A DNA stretch of 7,526 nucleotides from Caldifarciminota bacterium 4484_18 (GTDB lineage Bacteria > Hydrothermota > UBA3073 > NMUJ01). The notes beneath the pieces are model-generated. The model worked only from the letters and a program-made list of their open reading frames with translations, ran no database searches and had not been told where the DNA came from. This document shows positions 1 through 6,678 of the stretch, piece by piece. The stretch is taken from assembly GCA_002256535.1 (NCBI GenBank), contig NMUJ01000067.1, positions 1-7,526 on the forward strand. The letters are read 5' to 3'. Numbering within the stretch: the stretch's first letter is position 1; each line of letters starts with the position of its first letter. A program made the translations under genes and the position numbers.

Positions 1-72
1 CACCCCAACAAGGGGGCACGTCTAAAGTCGAAATACGCACGTATGGTGGCAGAACAGCAGGTTACCCAATAA
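1..72 (+). CDS. rpsT: C-terminal end of 30S ribosomal protein S20 (partial)
   Basis: The frame open from the left edge encodes 23 residues and stops at TAA 70-72. It begins HPNKGARLKSKYAR, which resembles the conserved end of bacterial ribosomal protein S20, commonly of the form IHxNxAARxKSRLAK. S20 binds 16S rRNA in the small subunit; the basic residues fit an rRNA-binding helix. The rest of the gene lies outside the window. The stop is only 3 nt before the ATG of the next gene, in the same frame, so the two are probably cotranscribed. The call rests on a short motif; alternatives are few, but a search with the upstream sequence would settle it. Confidence 0.72.
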   Translation, partial: HPNKGARLKSKYARMVAEQQVTQ

Positions 73-75
73 TTT

Positions 76-582
76 ATGTATTGGAAGGTGGTTCTAACTG
101 CTGCGTTACCCATATCGGAATTACGTGGTGCTATACCTATTGGTATATGGCAGTTTAAGTTACCTGTGTGGCAGGTGTTTATACTTGCTATCATCGGTAA
201 TATGCTACCTATACCATTTGTGTTGAAGTTTCTGGACAAAATAGAAGTGACTGTCAGTCGTACAGGTTGGGGTAGGAGATTTTTCAGCTGGCTATACTCA
301 CACGTACGTAAGCGTTCAGATATTATCGAACGTTATGGATATTTGGGGCTTACGATGTTTGTGGCGATACCGTTACCGGTTACGGGTGCATGGACTGGCT
401 CCATAGCTGCATTCCTTATGGGTATGCGGGTATGGCGTGCGTTATTACATATATTTATTGGAGTGATGATTGCAGGTGTTATTGTAACTCTGGTCTCACT
501 CATGGGTAAGCTGGGTGCTGTGATAGGTGCAATAATATTTCTGGCACCTATATTCGTGCATTTTATAAGAGGACGAAAATGA
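76..582 (+). CDS. COG2426 small membrane protein ('small multidrug export' family)
   Basis: This 168-residue integral membrane protein has the hallmarks of the COG2426/PF06695 family: ELRGAIP at residues 15-21, GNMLPIPF at 41-48, a cytoplasm-like basic stretch around 66-82, YGYLGL at 87-92, and the signature PLPVTGAWTGS at 99-109 followed by AAFLMG. Hydrophobic segments lie at about 3-24, 31-53, 90-116 and 122-164. The family is annotated as putative small multidrug export, but that function is weakly supported and the substrate is unknown. The ATG at 76 is the first possible start after the in-frame stop at 70-72. It has no clear Shine-Dalgarno sequence, so translation may rely on re-initiation from rpsT. 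The TGA end overlaps the glyQ ATG by 4 nt. The protein looks full length. Confidence 0.87.
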   Translation: MYWKVVLTAALPISELRGAIPIGIWQFKLPVWQVFILAIIGNMLPIPFVLKFLDKIEVTVSRTGWGRRFFSWLYSHVRKRSDIIERYGYLGLTMFVAIPLPVTGAWTGSIAAFLMGMRVWRALLHIFIGVMIAGVIVTLVSLMGKLGAVIGAIIFLAPIFVHFIRGRK

Positions 583-1421
583 TACCATACCAGGATATAG
601 TGTTAAAGCTGGATGAGTATTGGCGTGACCATGGTGCTGTGTTGGGGTTACCCTATAACAGTGAAGTAGGTGCGGGGACGTTCAATCCGTTCACGTTTTT
701 CTATGTTTTAGATGAACATCCATGGTATGTTGCGTATGTGGAACCATCTAAGCGGCCCAAGGATGGCCGTTATGCAGAAAACCCGATGCGCCTACAGCAG
801 TTTATACAGTATCAGGTGGTAGTGAAGCCTACACCACATGATATACAGGACATATACCTACGTAGTTTGCAACACATAGGGATAGAGCTGAAGAAACACG
901 ATGTGCGGTTTGTAGAGGATGATTGGGAATCAGAAACACTGGGTGCAAGTGGGTTAGGTTGGGAGGTATGGGTTGATGGTATGGAGGTGACGCAATTCAC
1001 GTACTTTCAGCAGATGGGTGGTATAGAGTTGAGAGTTATACCGGTGGAGCTCACGTATGGGTTGGAACGGCTCGCTATGTTGGTACAGAATAAGCGAAAT
1101 ATATTCGACATAATCTGGACAGGTGATATATCATATGGTGACATATGGAAGCGACGTGAATACGAATTTTCTGTGTTCAATTTTGATGAAGCCAATATTG
1201 AGCTACATTTTAAGATGTTTGAGAAATTTGTCAACGAGTTCTATAGGTTGCTGGAGCGTGGGCTTATATTTCCGGCTTACGACTATCTTGTGAAGGCATC
1301 GCATACGTTGAACGTATTGGATGCAAGACGTGCGATAAGCCCCGAGGAGAGGCAGAAATTTATCACTAAGGTGAGAAAGATGGCCAACAGTATCGCAAAG
1401 AAGTATCTGGGATATGAGTAG
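579..1421 (+). CDS. glyQ: Glycyl-tRNA synthetase alpha subunit
   Basis: GlyQ is the catalytic class II subunit of the alpha2-beta2 bacterial glycyl-tRNA synthetase; it activates glycine with ATP for charging tRNA-Gly in the cytoplasm. The 280 residues match the family from end to end: EVGAGTFNP (29-37), AYVEPSKRPKDGRY (52-65), RFVEDDWES (110-118), GLGWEVWVDGMEVTQFTYFQQ (about 125-145), ELTYGLERLAM (157-167) and LDARRAIS near the C-terminus. Two usually conserved spots differ: RYAENPMRL where RYGENPNRL is common, and LGASGLGW where LGAWGLGW is common. The start is supported by AAGAGGA at about 567-573, 5 nt upstream of the ATG, and by the 4-nt ATGA overlap with the previous gene. Its end overlaps glyS by 8 nt, fitting coupled synthesis of the two subunits. 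I see no internal gap. Confidence 0.97.
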   Translation: MIPYQDIVLKLDEYWRDHGAVLGLPYNSEVGAGTFNPFTFFYVLDEHPWYVAYVEPSKRPKDGRYAENPMRLQQFIQYQVVVKPTPHDIQDIYLRSLQHIGIELKKHDVRFVEDDWESETLGASGLGWEVWVDGMEVTQFTYFQQMGGIELRVIPVELTYGLERLAMLVQNKRNIFDIIWTGDISYGDIWKRREYEFSVFNFDEANIELHFKMFEKFVNEFYRLLERGLIFPAYDYLVKASHTLNVLDARRAISPEERQKFITKVRKMANSIAKKYLGYE

Positions 1422-3387
1422 AACATTACTTGTTGAGATAGGGACTGAGGAGATACCTGCACGCTTCTTGATACCAGCAGCTACATCGTTTAGGGAACTA
1501 TTTGTTGAATTTCTCACAAAAAACAGCATACCATATGGTGAAGTAAATGTCTTCTATACACCACGTAGGATGACGATAATTGTGGAGAAAATAGCGGATA
1601 GGCAGAACGATATACTTACGGAGGTGTATGGGCCACCAGTAAGTAAATTCTTTACGGACAAAGGTGAGCTCACCCAACAGGCTATCGGTTATTTAAAAGC
1701 ACACAATATTACGGTGGATGAGATTAAAACCAAACAAAAAGGTGGCAAAGAAGTAGTGTATTACGTAAAACGTGAACCCGGTAAGCCCGTAACACGGTTG
1801 GTGGCAGATACGTTGTATGAGCTTGTACAAAAGGTGCGATTCCCCAAAACGATGCGCTGGAATGGGAATGGGTTCAGGTTTGCACGTCCCATACGCTGGA
1901 TGGTGGTTATGTTGGATGATGAAGTAATACCTGTAGAGGTTGCCGGTGTCAAAAGCAATCGTATCAGTTATGGGTTGAGGTTCGAGCCACCAATAACGGT
2001 GGACCATGCATGTAACTACCTCAAGCTTATGCGAGCTGCAAGGATAGAACCAGATCCTGAGGTTAGGCGCAAGAAGATATTGGATGCCATCCATAAGGAG
2101 GAGAAGGTTCACAACATAGTGTGGGTAGAGGATCGTGAATTACTGGATGAGGTTGTAAACCTTGTCGAAGCACCCGTCCCTATAGGGGGTGAGTTTCCGT
2201 CGCGGTATCTTAGGTTGCCCGAACCTGTGGTTGTAACTGCGTTACGTGAACATCAGCGTTATTTTGTATTTAAAGATAAGGGTGGACGGTTGAGTACGCA
2301 CTTCTTGTTTATAGGTAACAATCCAGATGCCGATATTGAACAAGTACGTGAGGGGCTCGAACACATAGTGGTGTCGAGGTTAGAAGATGCGATGTTCTAT
2401 TTTGAGGAGGATCAGAAACGTAAATTACGTGCCCGCATAGGGGAGTTAAAAAAAGTGGTATGGCGTGCGGGGTTGGGTACACTTTATGATAAAACTGAGA
2501 GGTTGGTGAAATTAACACAACATTTGCATCAGTATTTTGCTGATGTGCCAAAAGATAAGCTCGAACGTACGGTATGGTTGGCGAAAACTGATATGTTGAC
2601 CACCATGTTACGTGATGGTAAGGAGTTCACAAAGCTACAAGGTATCATAGGTAAGGAGTATGCATTGTTGCAGGGGGAGGAGCCCGAAATTGCGGTTGAT
2701 TCAATTGTAGGTATAGGGATGATAGAGGGGTTACCGAAGGGGTCGTTTGACCCGTTTGCACTTAGGCGGTTGGCGCAGGGTGTGGTACGTATAGTTGTGG
2801 GTAAGGGGTTATTCATAAAGTTGAGACCGCTGCTTGAACTTGCATTCAAAAACTACGGTAGGGAGCCAGAAGTCGAGCGATATCTTGCGTTCCTTAAGGA
2901 TAGGTTACGTAGGATGATGGAGGATAAAGGTGTACGTTATGATATCATGGAGGGGGTGGTATCACTTGACGAGGATGACTTGTACGATCTGTACCTTAAG
3001 GGGATGGCGTTCAATAAAATGCGTGATAAGCCTGAATTCGAGGATCTGGTTATAATTGCACGTAGGGTAGGTAATATACTGGAAGGTGTGGAAGCTGATG
3101 TCAAACCCGATACAGCGAAGTTTACGGAACCTGCCGAACGTGCAATCTACCGCAAGGCTACGGAGATAATGCCAGCATTGGAGGTGGCCAAACGTGAACG
3201 TCGATATGAGGATGTGGTCAGTTTATTGTTGGAATTGGGGCCATACATACATAGGTTGTTTGATGATGTGTTGATCATGGCTGAAGATGCAGATATACGT
3301 AAGAATAGGTTGGCGCTCGTCAATTTCATATATTCGATGTTCTGCGATATGGCGGACTTCAGGAAGATGGTCTTACCAGGGGATTAA
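1414..3387 (+). CDS. glyS: Glycyl-tRNA synthetase beta subunit, lacking a conserved internal block
   Basis: GlyS is the tRNA-binding beta subunit that pairs with GlyQ. Clear family segments occur in order: LVEIGTEEIPARF (6-18), YTPRRM (48-53), GPPVSKFF (73-80), FPKTMRWN (143-150), LREHQRYFVF (277-286), VVSRLEDAMFYFEED (319-333), AGLGTLYDKTERL (352-364), the HD-like region KTDMLTTMLRDGKEFTKLQG (391-410), PKGSFDPFALRR (441-452), and the C-terminal anticodon-binding-like part ending in IRKNRLALVNFI. After GEEPEIA (421-427) the protein jumps straight to VDSIVGIG. The family normally has about 30 more residues here, including the EHYxP, DxLP and (A/L)ADK motifs. Present length is 657; adding the block gives about 688, close to E. 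coli GlyS (689). The frame stays open, so translation is possible, but a near-universal segment is absent. The ATG start overlaps glyQ. Confidence 0.95.
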   Translation: MSRTLLVEIGTEEIPARFLIPAATSFRELFVEFLTKNSIPYGEVNVFYTPRRMTIIVEKIADRQNDILTEVYGPPVSKFFTDKGELTQQAIGYLKAHNITVDEIKTKQKGGKEVVYYVKREPGKPVTRLVADTLYELVQKVRFPKTMRWNGNGFRFARPIRWMVVMLDDEVIPVEVAGVKSNRISYGLRFEPPITVDHACNYLKLMRAARIEPDPEVRRKKILDAIHKEEKVHNIVWVEDRELLDEVVNLVEAPVPIGGEFPSRYLRLPEPVVVTALREHQRYFVFKDKGGRLSTHFLFIGNNPDADIEQVREGLEHIVVSRLEDAMFYFEEDQKRKLRARIGELKKVVWRAGLGTLYDKTERLVKLTQHLHQYFADVPKDKLERTVWLAKTDMLTTMLRDGKEFTKLQGIIGKEYALLQGEEPEIAVDSIVGIGMIEGLPKGSFDPFALRRLAQGVVRIVVGKGLFIKLRPLLELAFKNYGREPEVERYLAFLKDRLRRMMEDKGVRYDIMEGVVSLDEDDLYDLYLKGMAFNKMRDKPEFEDLVIIARRVGNILEGVEADVKPDTAKFTEPAERAIYRKATEIMPALEVAKRERRYEDVVSLLLELGPYIHRLFDDVLIMAEDADIRKNRLALVNFIYSMFCDMADFRKMVLPGD

Positions 3388-3460
3388 AGAAGCCATTTCA
3401 ATAAGTTTAACCAATAAATTGAGTTTATTGACCGATAGGTTAAATTGAGTAGATTAAAAG
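3388..3460 (+). promoter_or_regulatory. glyS-ribE intergenic leader with nested inverted repeats
   Basis: This AT-rich 73-nt gap separates the translation genes from the riboflavin genes. CAATAAA (3412-3418) pairs perfectly with TTTATTG (3424-3430) across a 5-nt loop, and is enclosed by TTTAAC (3406-3411) with GTTAAA (3439-3444). TCAATAA (3398-3404) can instead pair with TTATTGA (3425-3431), which excludes the first hairpin. A weak sigma-70-like promoter may be TTGAGT (3419-3424), 16 nt, TAAATT (3441-3446). No FMN riboswitch core is visible and the gap is too short for one. No U-tract follows the hairpin, so a standard terminator is unlikely. ribE has no strong Shine-Dalgarno sequence. A regulatory role is inference. 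Confidence 0.4.
3415..3450 (+). repeat. Perfect 10-nt direct repeat upstream of ribE
   Basis: TAAATTGAGT occurs at 3415-3424 and again at 3441-3450, 26 nt apart start to start. The first copy contains the loop and one hairpin base of the inverted repeat; the second ends 10 nt before the ribE start codon. Paired copies could be operator half-sites or the trace of a small duplication. The sequence is AT-rich, so chance cannot be excluded. Confidence 0.6.
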
Positions 3461-4048
3461 ATGTTTACAGGGATAATACGTGAAATGGGTAGGGTGGTAG
3501 AGAAGAAATACAATGGAGGTAACGTTGTTTTGGGTATAAAAACGACAGATGAGCTTGATGTAGCTGATAGTGTGGCAATCAATGGTGTTTGCCTTACGGT
3601 TGTGGATAAGCGAGCCGATAGGGTCTACGTAGAGGTGATGTCAGCTACGTTGAGGTGTACGAATTTGGGTGAATTACGTGTGGGGGATGAGGTGAATATC
3701 GAGCCTGCGCTCAGGTTGAGCGATAGGGTGAGCGGCCACTTGGTGTCGGGGCATGTTGATGGTGTTGGCAGGATAATGTATCTACGACGTAGGTACGGTT
3801 ATTACGAAATGAAGGTTAAAATTGATGCAAGCCTCATGCAATATATGGTACCAAGGGGTAGTATTGCAATGGATGGGATAAGTTTGACAATAGCAGGAGT
3901 TAAACAGGATGGGGTTATTGTAAACATTACACCTTATACGTTGGAAAATACCAACCTGAAACATAGGAGGGTGGGTGACAAGGTAAACATAGAGGTTGAT
4001 GTGTTGGCAAAGTTGGTAAAACCCGATGTCAAAAGAATACAGGTTTAA
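3461..4048 (+). CDS. ribE: Riboflavin synthase (alpha chain)
   Basis: This enzyme dismutates two 6,7-dimethyl-8-ribityllumazine molecules to riboflavin and the ribityl-pyrimidine, the last step of the pathway, in the cytoplasm. The protein has the expected two tandem lumazine-binding barrels. The first starts with the invariant MFTGII and holds SVAINGVCLTV (37-47). GHLVSGHVDG (92-101) lies at the domain junction. The second holds GSIAMDGISLTI (133-144), TLENTNL (160-166) and NIEVDVLAKLV (176-186). At 195 residues it is slightly short at the C-terminus but has no internal gap. MFTGII fixes the ATG start. Its end overlaps the ribBA start by 23 nt, indicating translational coupling. It is also called ribC in some species. 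Confidence 0.97.
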   Translation: MFTGIIREMGRVVEKKYNGGNVVLGIKTTDELDVADSVAINGVCLTVVDKRADRVYVEVMSATLRCTNLGELRVGDEVNIEPALRLSDRVSGHLVSGHVDGVGRIMYLRRRYGYYEMKVKIDASLMQYMVPRGSIAMDGISLTIAGVKQDGVIVNITPYTLENTNLKHRRVGDKVNIEVDVLAKLVKPDVKRIQV

Positions 4049-4427
4049 TACAATTGAAGAGGCGATTGAGGATATCAGGCAGGGTAAGTTCGTTATCGTT
4101 GTGGATGACGAAAATCGTGAGAATGAGGGCGATCTTATTATAGCGGGTGAGAAGGTGACCCCCGAGGCTATAAACTTTATGGCCAAGAATGCACGTGGGT
4201 TGATATGTGTATCGTTGTTGGGTAAGAGGTTGGAGGAACTCAAGATACCATCGATGGTACCCGACAATACGTCGAAGTTTGGTACACCATTTACGGTGTC
4301 GGTGGATGCCGCTGAGGGTACAACTACGGGGATAAGTGCATACGATCGTGCTGTAACCATCAAGAAGTTGATAGATCCAACCGCTAAACCGGAAGATTTT
4401 GTACGTCCCGGACACACGTGTACCTAA
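4026..4427 (+). pseudogene. ribBA: ribBA, RibB-domain fragment (3,4-dihydroxy-2-butanone 4-phosphate synthase), broken
   Basis: This is the 5' part of a bifunctional ribBA gene that should run to 5100. RibB converts ribulose 5-phosphate to dihydroxybutanone phosphate and formate. Present are the acidic loop DDENRENEGDLI (27-38), FMAKNARGLICVSL (51-64), TPFTVSVDAAEGTTTGIS (87-104), AYDRAVTIK (105-113) and DFVRPGH (124-130). Right after PGH the family continues with GGVLxRxGHTEAAVDLxxLAG and a GVICE segment, which supply the second metal-binding His and other active-site residues. Here those are missing, and the frame runs into TAA at 4425-4427. The gene resumes in another frame (see the 4399-5100 entry). 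From 4026 to 5100 is 1075 nt, so the net loss is 2 modulo 3, about 45 codons. As written the fragment should not have RibB activity. Confidence 0.9.
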
Positions 4428-5100
4428 GTTGATGCAACTTGCACGTAAGTGGGGGGTGAAGATCATCACGATAGCGGAGCTGATAAATTACAGGTTACAA
4501 CGTGAGAAGTTGGTTGAATGTGTAGCTACTACGGTATTGCCCACTGAATGGGGTGAATTCAAAGTCTATCTGTACGAGGAGAAATTCACGGGTGTGTTAC
4601 ATATGGCATTGGTTAAGGGTGACGTACGTGGTAAACAGAAAGTATTGGTACGTGTACATTCGGAGTGTCTGACAGGTGATGTGTTTCATTCACTACGATG
4701 TGATTGCGGTGCACAGTTGGCAGAGGCGTTGAAGATGATCAACCGCGAAGGTTGTGGTGTATTCCTGTACATGAGGCATCACGAGGGGCGTGGCATTGGG
4801 TTGCGTGATAAGATTCGTGCGTATGCGTTGCAGGATTTGGGGCTCGACACTGTAGAGGCTAACCTTGCATTGGGGTATCCGCCCGACCTGAGGGATTACG
4901 GTATAGGGGCACAGATACTGGTGGATTTGGGGTTGTCGACAATAAGGTTGTTGACGAATAACCCGAAGAAAATTGTTGGCCTCGAAGGGTATGGATTAAA
5001 GGTGGTTGCACGTGTACCTATACAGATACCGGCTAATCCATACAATAAGAGGTATCTGGAGACCAAAAAGAAGAAGTTAGGCCATATGATCGATATATAG
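4399..5100 (+). CDS. ribBA: ribBA, RibA-domain fragment (GTP cyclohydrolase II)
   Basis: RibA opens GTP to the 2,5-diamino-6-ribosylamino-pyrimidinone phosphate, releasing formate and pyrophosphate, the first committed step on the pyrimidine branch. Frame positions counted from 4399: residues 7-31 (RVPKLMQLARKWG, KIITIAEL) are the end of the RibB domain, and the RibA domain starts near 35. Zinc ligands are Cys90, Cys101 and Cys103 in HSECLTGD and RCDCG. MRHHEGRGIGL (125-135), DTVEANLALGYPPDLRDYG (150-168), LTNNPKKIVGLEGYG (185-199) and the C-terminal ETKKKKLGHM are all present. The RibA part looks complete. Open reading from 4399 (TTG) may not be a real start; ATG 4432 is in frame but lacks a Shine-Dalgarno sequence. 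Alone it could still be active if expressed. ribH starts 8 nt downstream. Confidence 0.92.
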   Translation: MYVPDTRVPKLMQLARKWGVKIITIAELINYRLQREKLVECVATTVLPTEWGEFKVYLYEEKFTGVLHMALVKGDVRGKQKVLVRVHSECLTGDVFHSLRCDCGAQLAEALKMINREGCGVFLYMRHHEGRGIGLRDKIRAYALQDLGLDTVEANLALGYPPDLRDYGIGAQILVDLGLSTIRLLTNNPKKIVGLEGYGLKVVARVPIQIPANPYNKRYLETKKKKLGHMIDI

Positions 5101-5108
5101 GAGAGAAG

Positions 5109-5570
5109 ATGAAAACATACGAGGGTAAGCTCATAGGTAAGGGTAAGCGGGTTGCCATTATAGTGGCAAGGTTCAACCAGCTCATCAGCAAACATCTGGT
5201 GGAGGGTGCCATCGATTGTCTTACACGTCATATGGTGGATGAAGATGCGATCGAGATATATAAGGTACCGGGGGTGTTGGAGATACCGCAGATATTGAAG
5301 CTGGTATTGGATAAAGGTGAAGTTGATGGTATGATATGTTTAGGTGCTGTGATACGAGGTGATACACCACATTTTGAGTTCATAGCGGCAACAGTGTTTA
5401 GGAGCATACAATCGATTGCTATTAACTATAAAATACCGGTAACTACTGGTATAATAACGGCAGATTCTGAGGACCAGGCATTGTCGAGGGCTGGCCTTAA
5501 AGCAGGTAACAAGGGGTATGATGCAGCTCTATATTTATTGGAGATGATGGGGCTGGTTGAAAACATTTAA
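5109..5570 (+). CDS. ribH: 6,7-dimethyl-8-ribityllumazine synthase
   Basis: RibH condenses the ribitylamino-pyrimidinedione with dihydroxybutanone phosphate to form lumazine, the substrate of RibE. Its 153 residues cover the whole family: VARFNQLI (19-26), PGVLEIP (54-60; PGAFEIP is more usual), GAVIRGDTPHFEFI (79-92) with the catalytic His88, GIITADSEDQA (114-124) and KAGNKGYDAA (131-140). It should form pentamers, possibly assembled into icosahedral shells as in many lumazine synthases, though the assembly state cannot be read from sequence. A good Shine-Dalgarno sequence, AGGAGAG at about 5099-5105, overlaps the ribBA stop and supports the ATG at 5109. The stop overlaps the nusB start as TAATG. 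Confidence 0.97.
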   Translation: MKTYEGKLIGKGKRVAIIVARFNQLISKHLVEGAIDCLTRHMVDEDAIEIYKVPGVLEIPQILKLVLDKGEVDGMICLGAVIRGDTPHFEFIAATVFRSIQSIAINYKIPVTTGIITADSEDQALSRAGLKAGNKGYDAALYLLEMMGLVENI

Positions 5571-6052
5571 TGGCTCGTTTTTTGAGGGGTAAGGCAAGAT
5601 ATAGGCGACGTGCACGTGAGCTCGTGTTGCAGGTGTTGTATGCGTGGGAGTTACATAATTGTACGGATATCGAGGGGATAATTGAGGAGATGGTCAACCG
5701 GTCCACAGTGCCGGTGCCCAGCCGTATCTATGCACGTAAGTTGATAAAGTTGGTGATAGACCATTTACCTAAGGTAGATAAGATAATAGCGACGGTATCA
5801 CATAATTGGGATATAACGAGGTTAGCGATCGTTGATAAGAATATACTGAGGTGGGCGATAGCGGAGATGTTGTATGTACGTGATGTACCACCGAAGGTGT
5901 CGATAGATGAGGCGCTGGAGGTGACAAAGAAATATTCGAGTGATGATGCACGTAGGTTTGTGAACGGTGTGCTGGATGCGGTATATAAGGGGATACTGTT
6001 GCGTGAGACACTAAGTGCGCCTGACGAGTATGAAGCTGGCGATACTGAGTGA
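5570..6052 (+). CDS. nusB: Transcription antitermination factor NusB
   Basis: NusB is an all-helical RNA-binding protein that, with NusE (S10), recognises boxA in nascent rRNA and promotes antitermination. The 160 residues show an N-terminal RRRARELVLQVLYAWEL (about 12-28), LPKVDKIIATVSHNWDITRLAIVDKN at about 66-91, ILRWAIAEMLY (92-102), and the family hallmark SIDEALEVTKKYSSDDARRF (111-130) followed by VNGVLD. The C-terminal tail (about 145-160) is acidic and probably unstructured. Start ATG 5570 shares one base with the ribH stop; no strong Shine-Dalgarno sequence is visible, so translation is likely coupled. The ribH-nusB order is common in bacteria. Its end overlaps the next gene by 23 nt. 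Confidence 0.95.
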   Translation: MARFLRGKARYRRRARELVLQVLYAWELHNCTDIEGIIEEMVNRSTVPVPSRIYARKLIKLVIDHLPKVDKIIATVSHNWDITRLAIVDKNILRWAIAEMLYVRDVPPKVSIDEALEVTKKYSSDDARRFVNGVLDAVYKGILLRETLSAPDEYEAGDTE

Positions 6053-6407
6053 TATACATGGTAACTGGGAGGCGTTTTCGGCGGTACTCGAGTTCTTGGA
6101 TAAGGAGAAGGTTGATAAAATCATCATTTTAGGTGATATAGTGGGTTACGGGGCGGATCCTAACCTATGTGTTAAGAAGGCAAAAGAGGTGGCAGAGGTT
6201 AACCTCATAGGTAACCACGATGCAGCTGTGGTGGGGTTAACGTCGTTGGAGGAGTTCAACCCATTCGCCAAGGAAGCATGTATATGGACGAGTAAGGTGC
6301 TGGATTCGGAAAGTGGAAATATATACTGGATGTGTGGGATGCGGATTGGGAGTTTAGGACGTTCAGCGAACAGATATGCTTCTTTGGGCATACACATCAA
6401 GCGATAG
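6030..6407 (+). pseudogene. Metallophosphoesterase (Metallophos_2 type), N-terminal part, frame lost
   Basis: This is a calcineurin-like phosphoesterase of the small family of about 235-240 residues typified by SDIHGN, GNHD and GHTH motifs; the substrate is unknown. ATG 6030 gives MKLAILSDIHGNW, the normal N-terminus; the GTG at 6015 would add five residues without support. Metal-site motifs seen are DIH (8-10), LGDIVGYGADPN (34-45) and GNHDAA (61-66). EEFNPFAKEACIWTSKVLDSES (74-95, continuous) fits the next family segment. After about residue 95 the family should continue through a VHGSP block, but the frame turns into unrelated residues and stops at 6407. The intended protein continues in another frame to 6664. 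The overlap with nusB by 23 nt points to the same operon. Confidence 0.88.
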
Positions 6408-6664
6408 CCTATAGGGAGAGCGATAACAGAGTGGGGGTGATCGAAAGTTATACGTTTGAAATAGTGCCGGGTGCAAGATACATGATAAACCCTGGCAGTG
6501 TGGGGCAGCCAAGGGATTACGATCCACGTGCAGCGTTTGTGTTGATGGAAGACGGTATGGTACGTATATTGCGGGTGATGTACGATGTTAAGAAAGCAGC
6601 TGCTAAAATACTGGAGGCGGGGCTACCCCCTATACTGGCGGAACGGTTGTATCAGGGGTTATAA
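6332..6664 (+). pseudogene. Metallophosphoesterase, C-terminal part (shifted frame)
   Basis: This frame carries the second half of the enzyme that starts at 6030. Family-like sequence is readable upstream of 6332, from about 6314, as KWKYILDVWDADWEF. It is followed by EQICFFGHTH, with the metal-binding GHTH at 6386-6397, then INPGSVGQPRDYDPRAAF and the C-terminal AAAKILEAGLPPILAERL, all typical of the family. What is missing between the halves is about 26 codons including the HGSP motif, whose His binds metal. From 6030 to 6664 is 635 nt, so the net loss is 1 modulo 3. GTG 6332 is just the first start-like codon and is unlikely to be used. The stop lies 28 nt from the stop of the convergent gene. 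Confidence 0.87.
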
Positions 6665-6678
6665 AGGTTATCCGTGGC

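Noticed and set aside
1303..1317. Palindrome ATACGTT-G-AACGTAT
   Set aside because: It lies inside a conserved part of glyQ (SHTLNVLD) and is explained by codon choice plus the general ACGT richness.
1693..2112. Long open frames on the minus strand opposite glyS and elsewhere
   Set aside because: They lie opposite well-conserved genes, have no recognisable motifs, and look like antisense shadows of biased codon use.
3388..3460. FMN riboswitch upstream of ribE
   Set aside because: The conserved purine-rich core of the RFN element is not visible and the gap is only 73 nt, shorter than the element.
4390..4430. Programmed frameshifting to join RibB and RibA
   Set aside because: A ribosomal shift would join the frames but cannot restore the roughly 45 missing codons, and there is no slippery heptamer at the junction.
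6015..6029. GTG start five codons upstream for the metallophosphoesterase
   Set aside because: The family begins at MKxAxLSDIHGN, matching ATG 6030; the extra residues have no support and no ribosome binding site.
6300..6340. Programmed frameshift in the metallophosphoesterase
   Set aside because: About 26 codons including HGSP are absent, so a frameshift alone would not give a normal protein.
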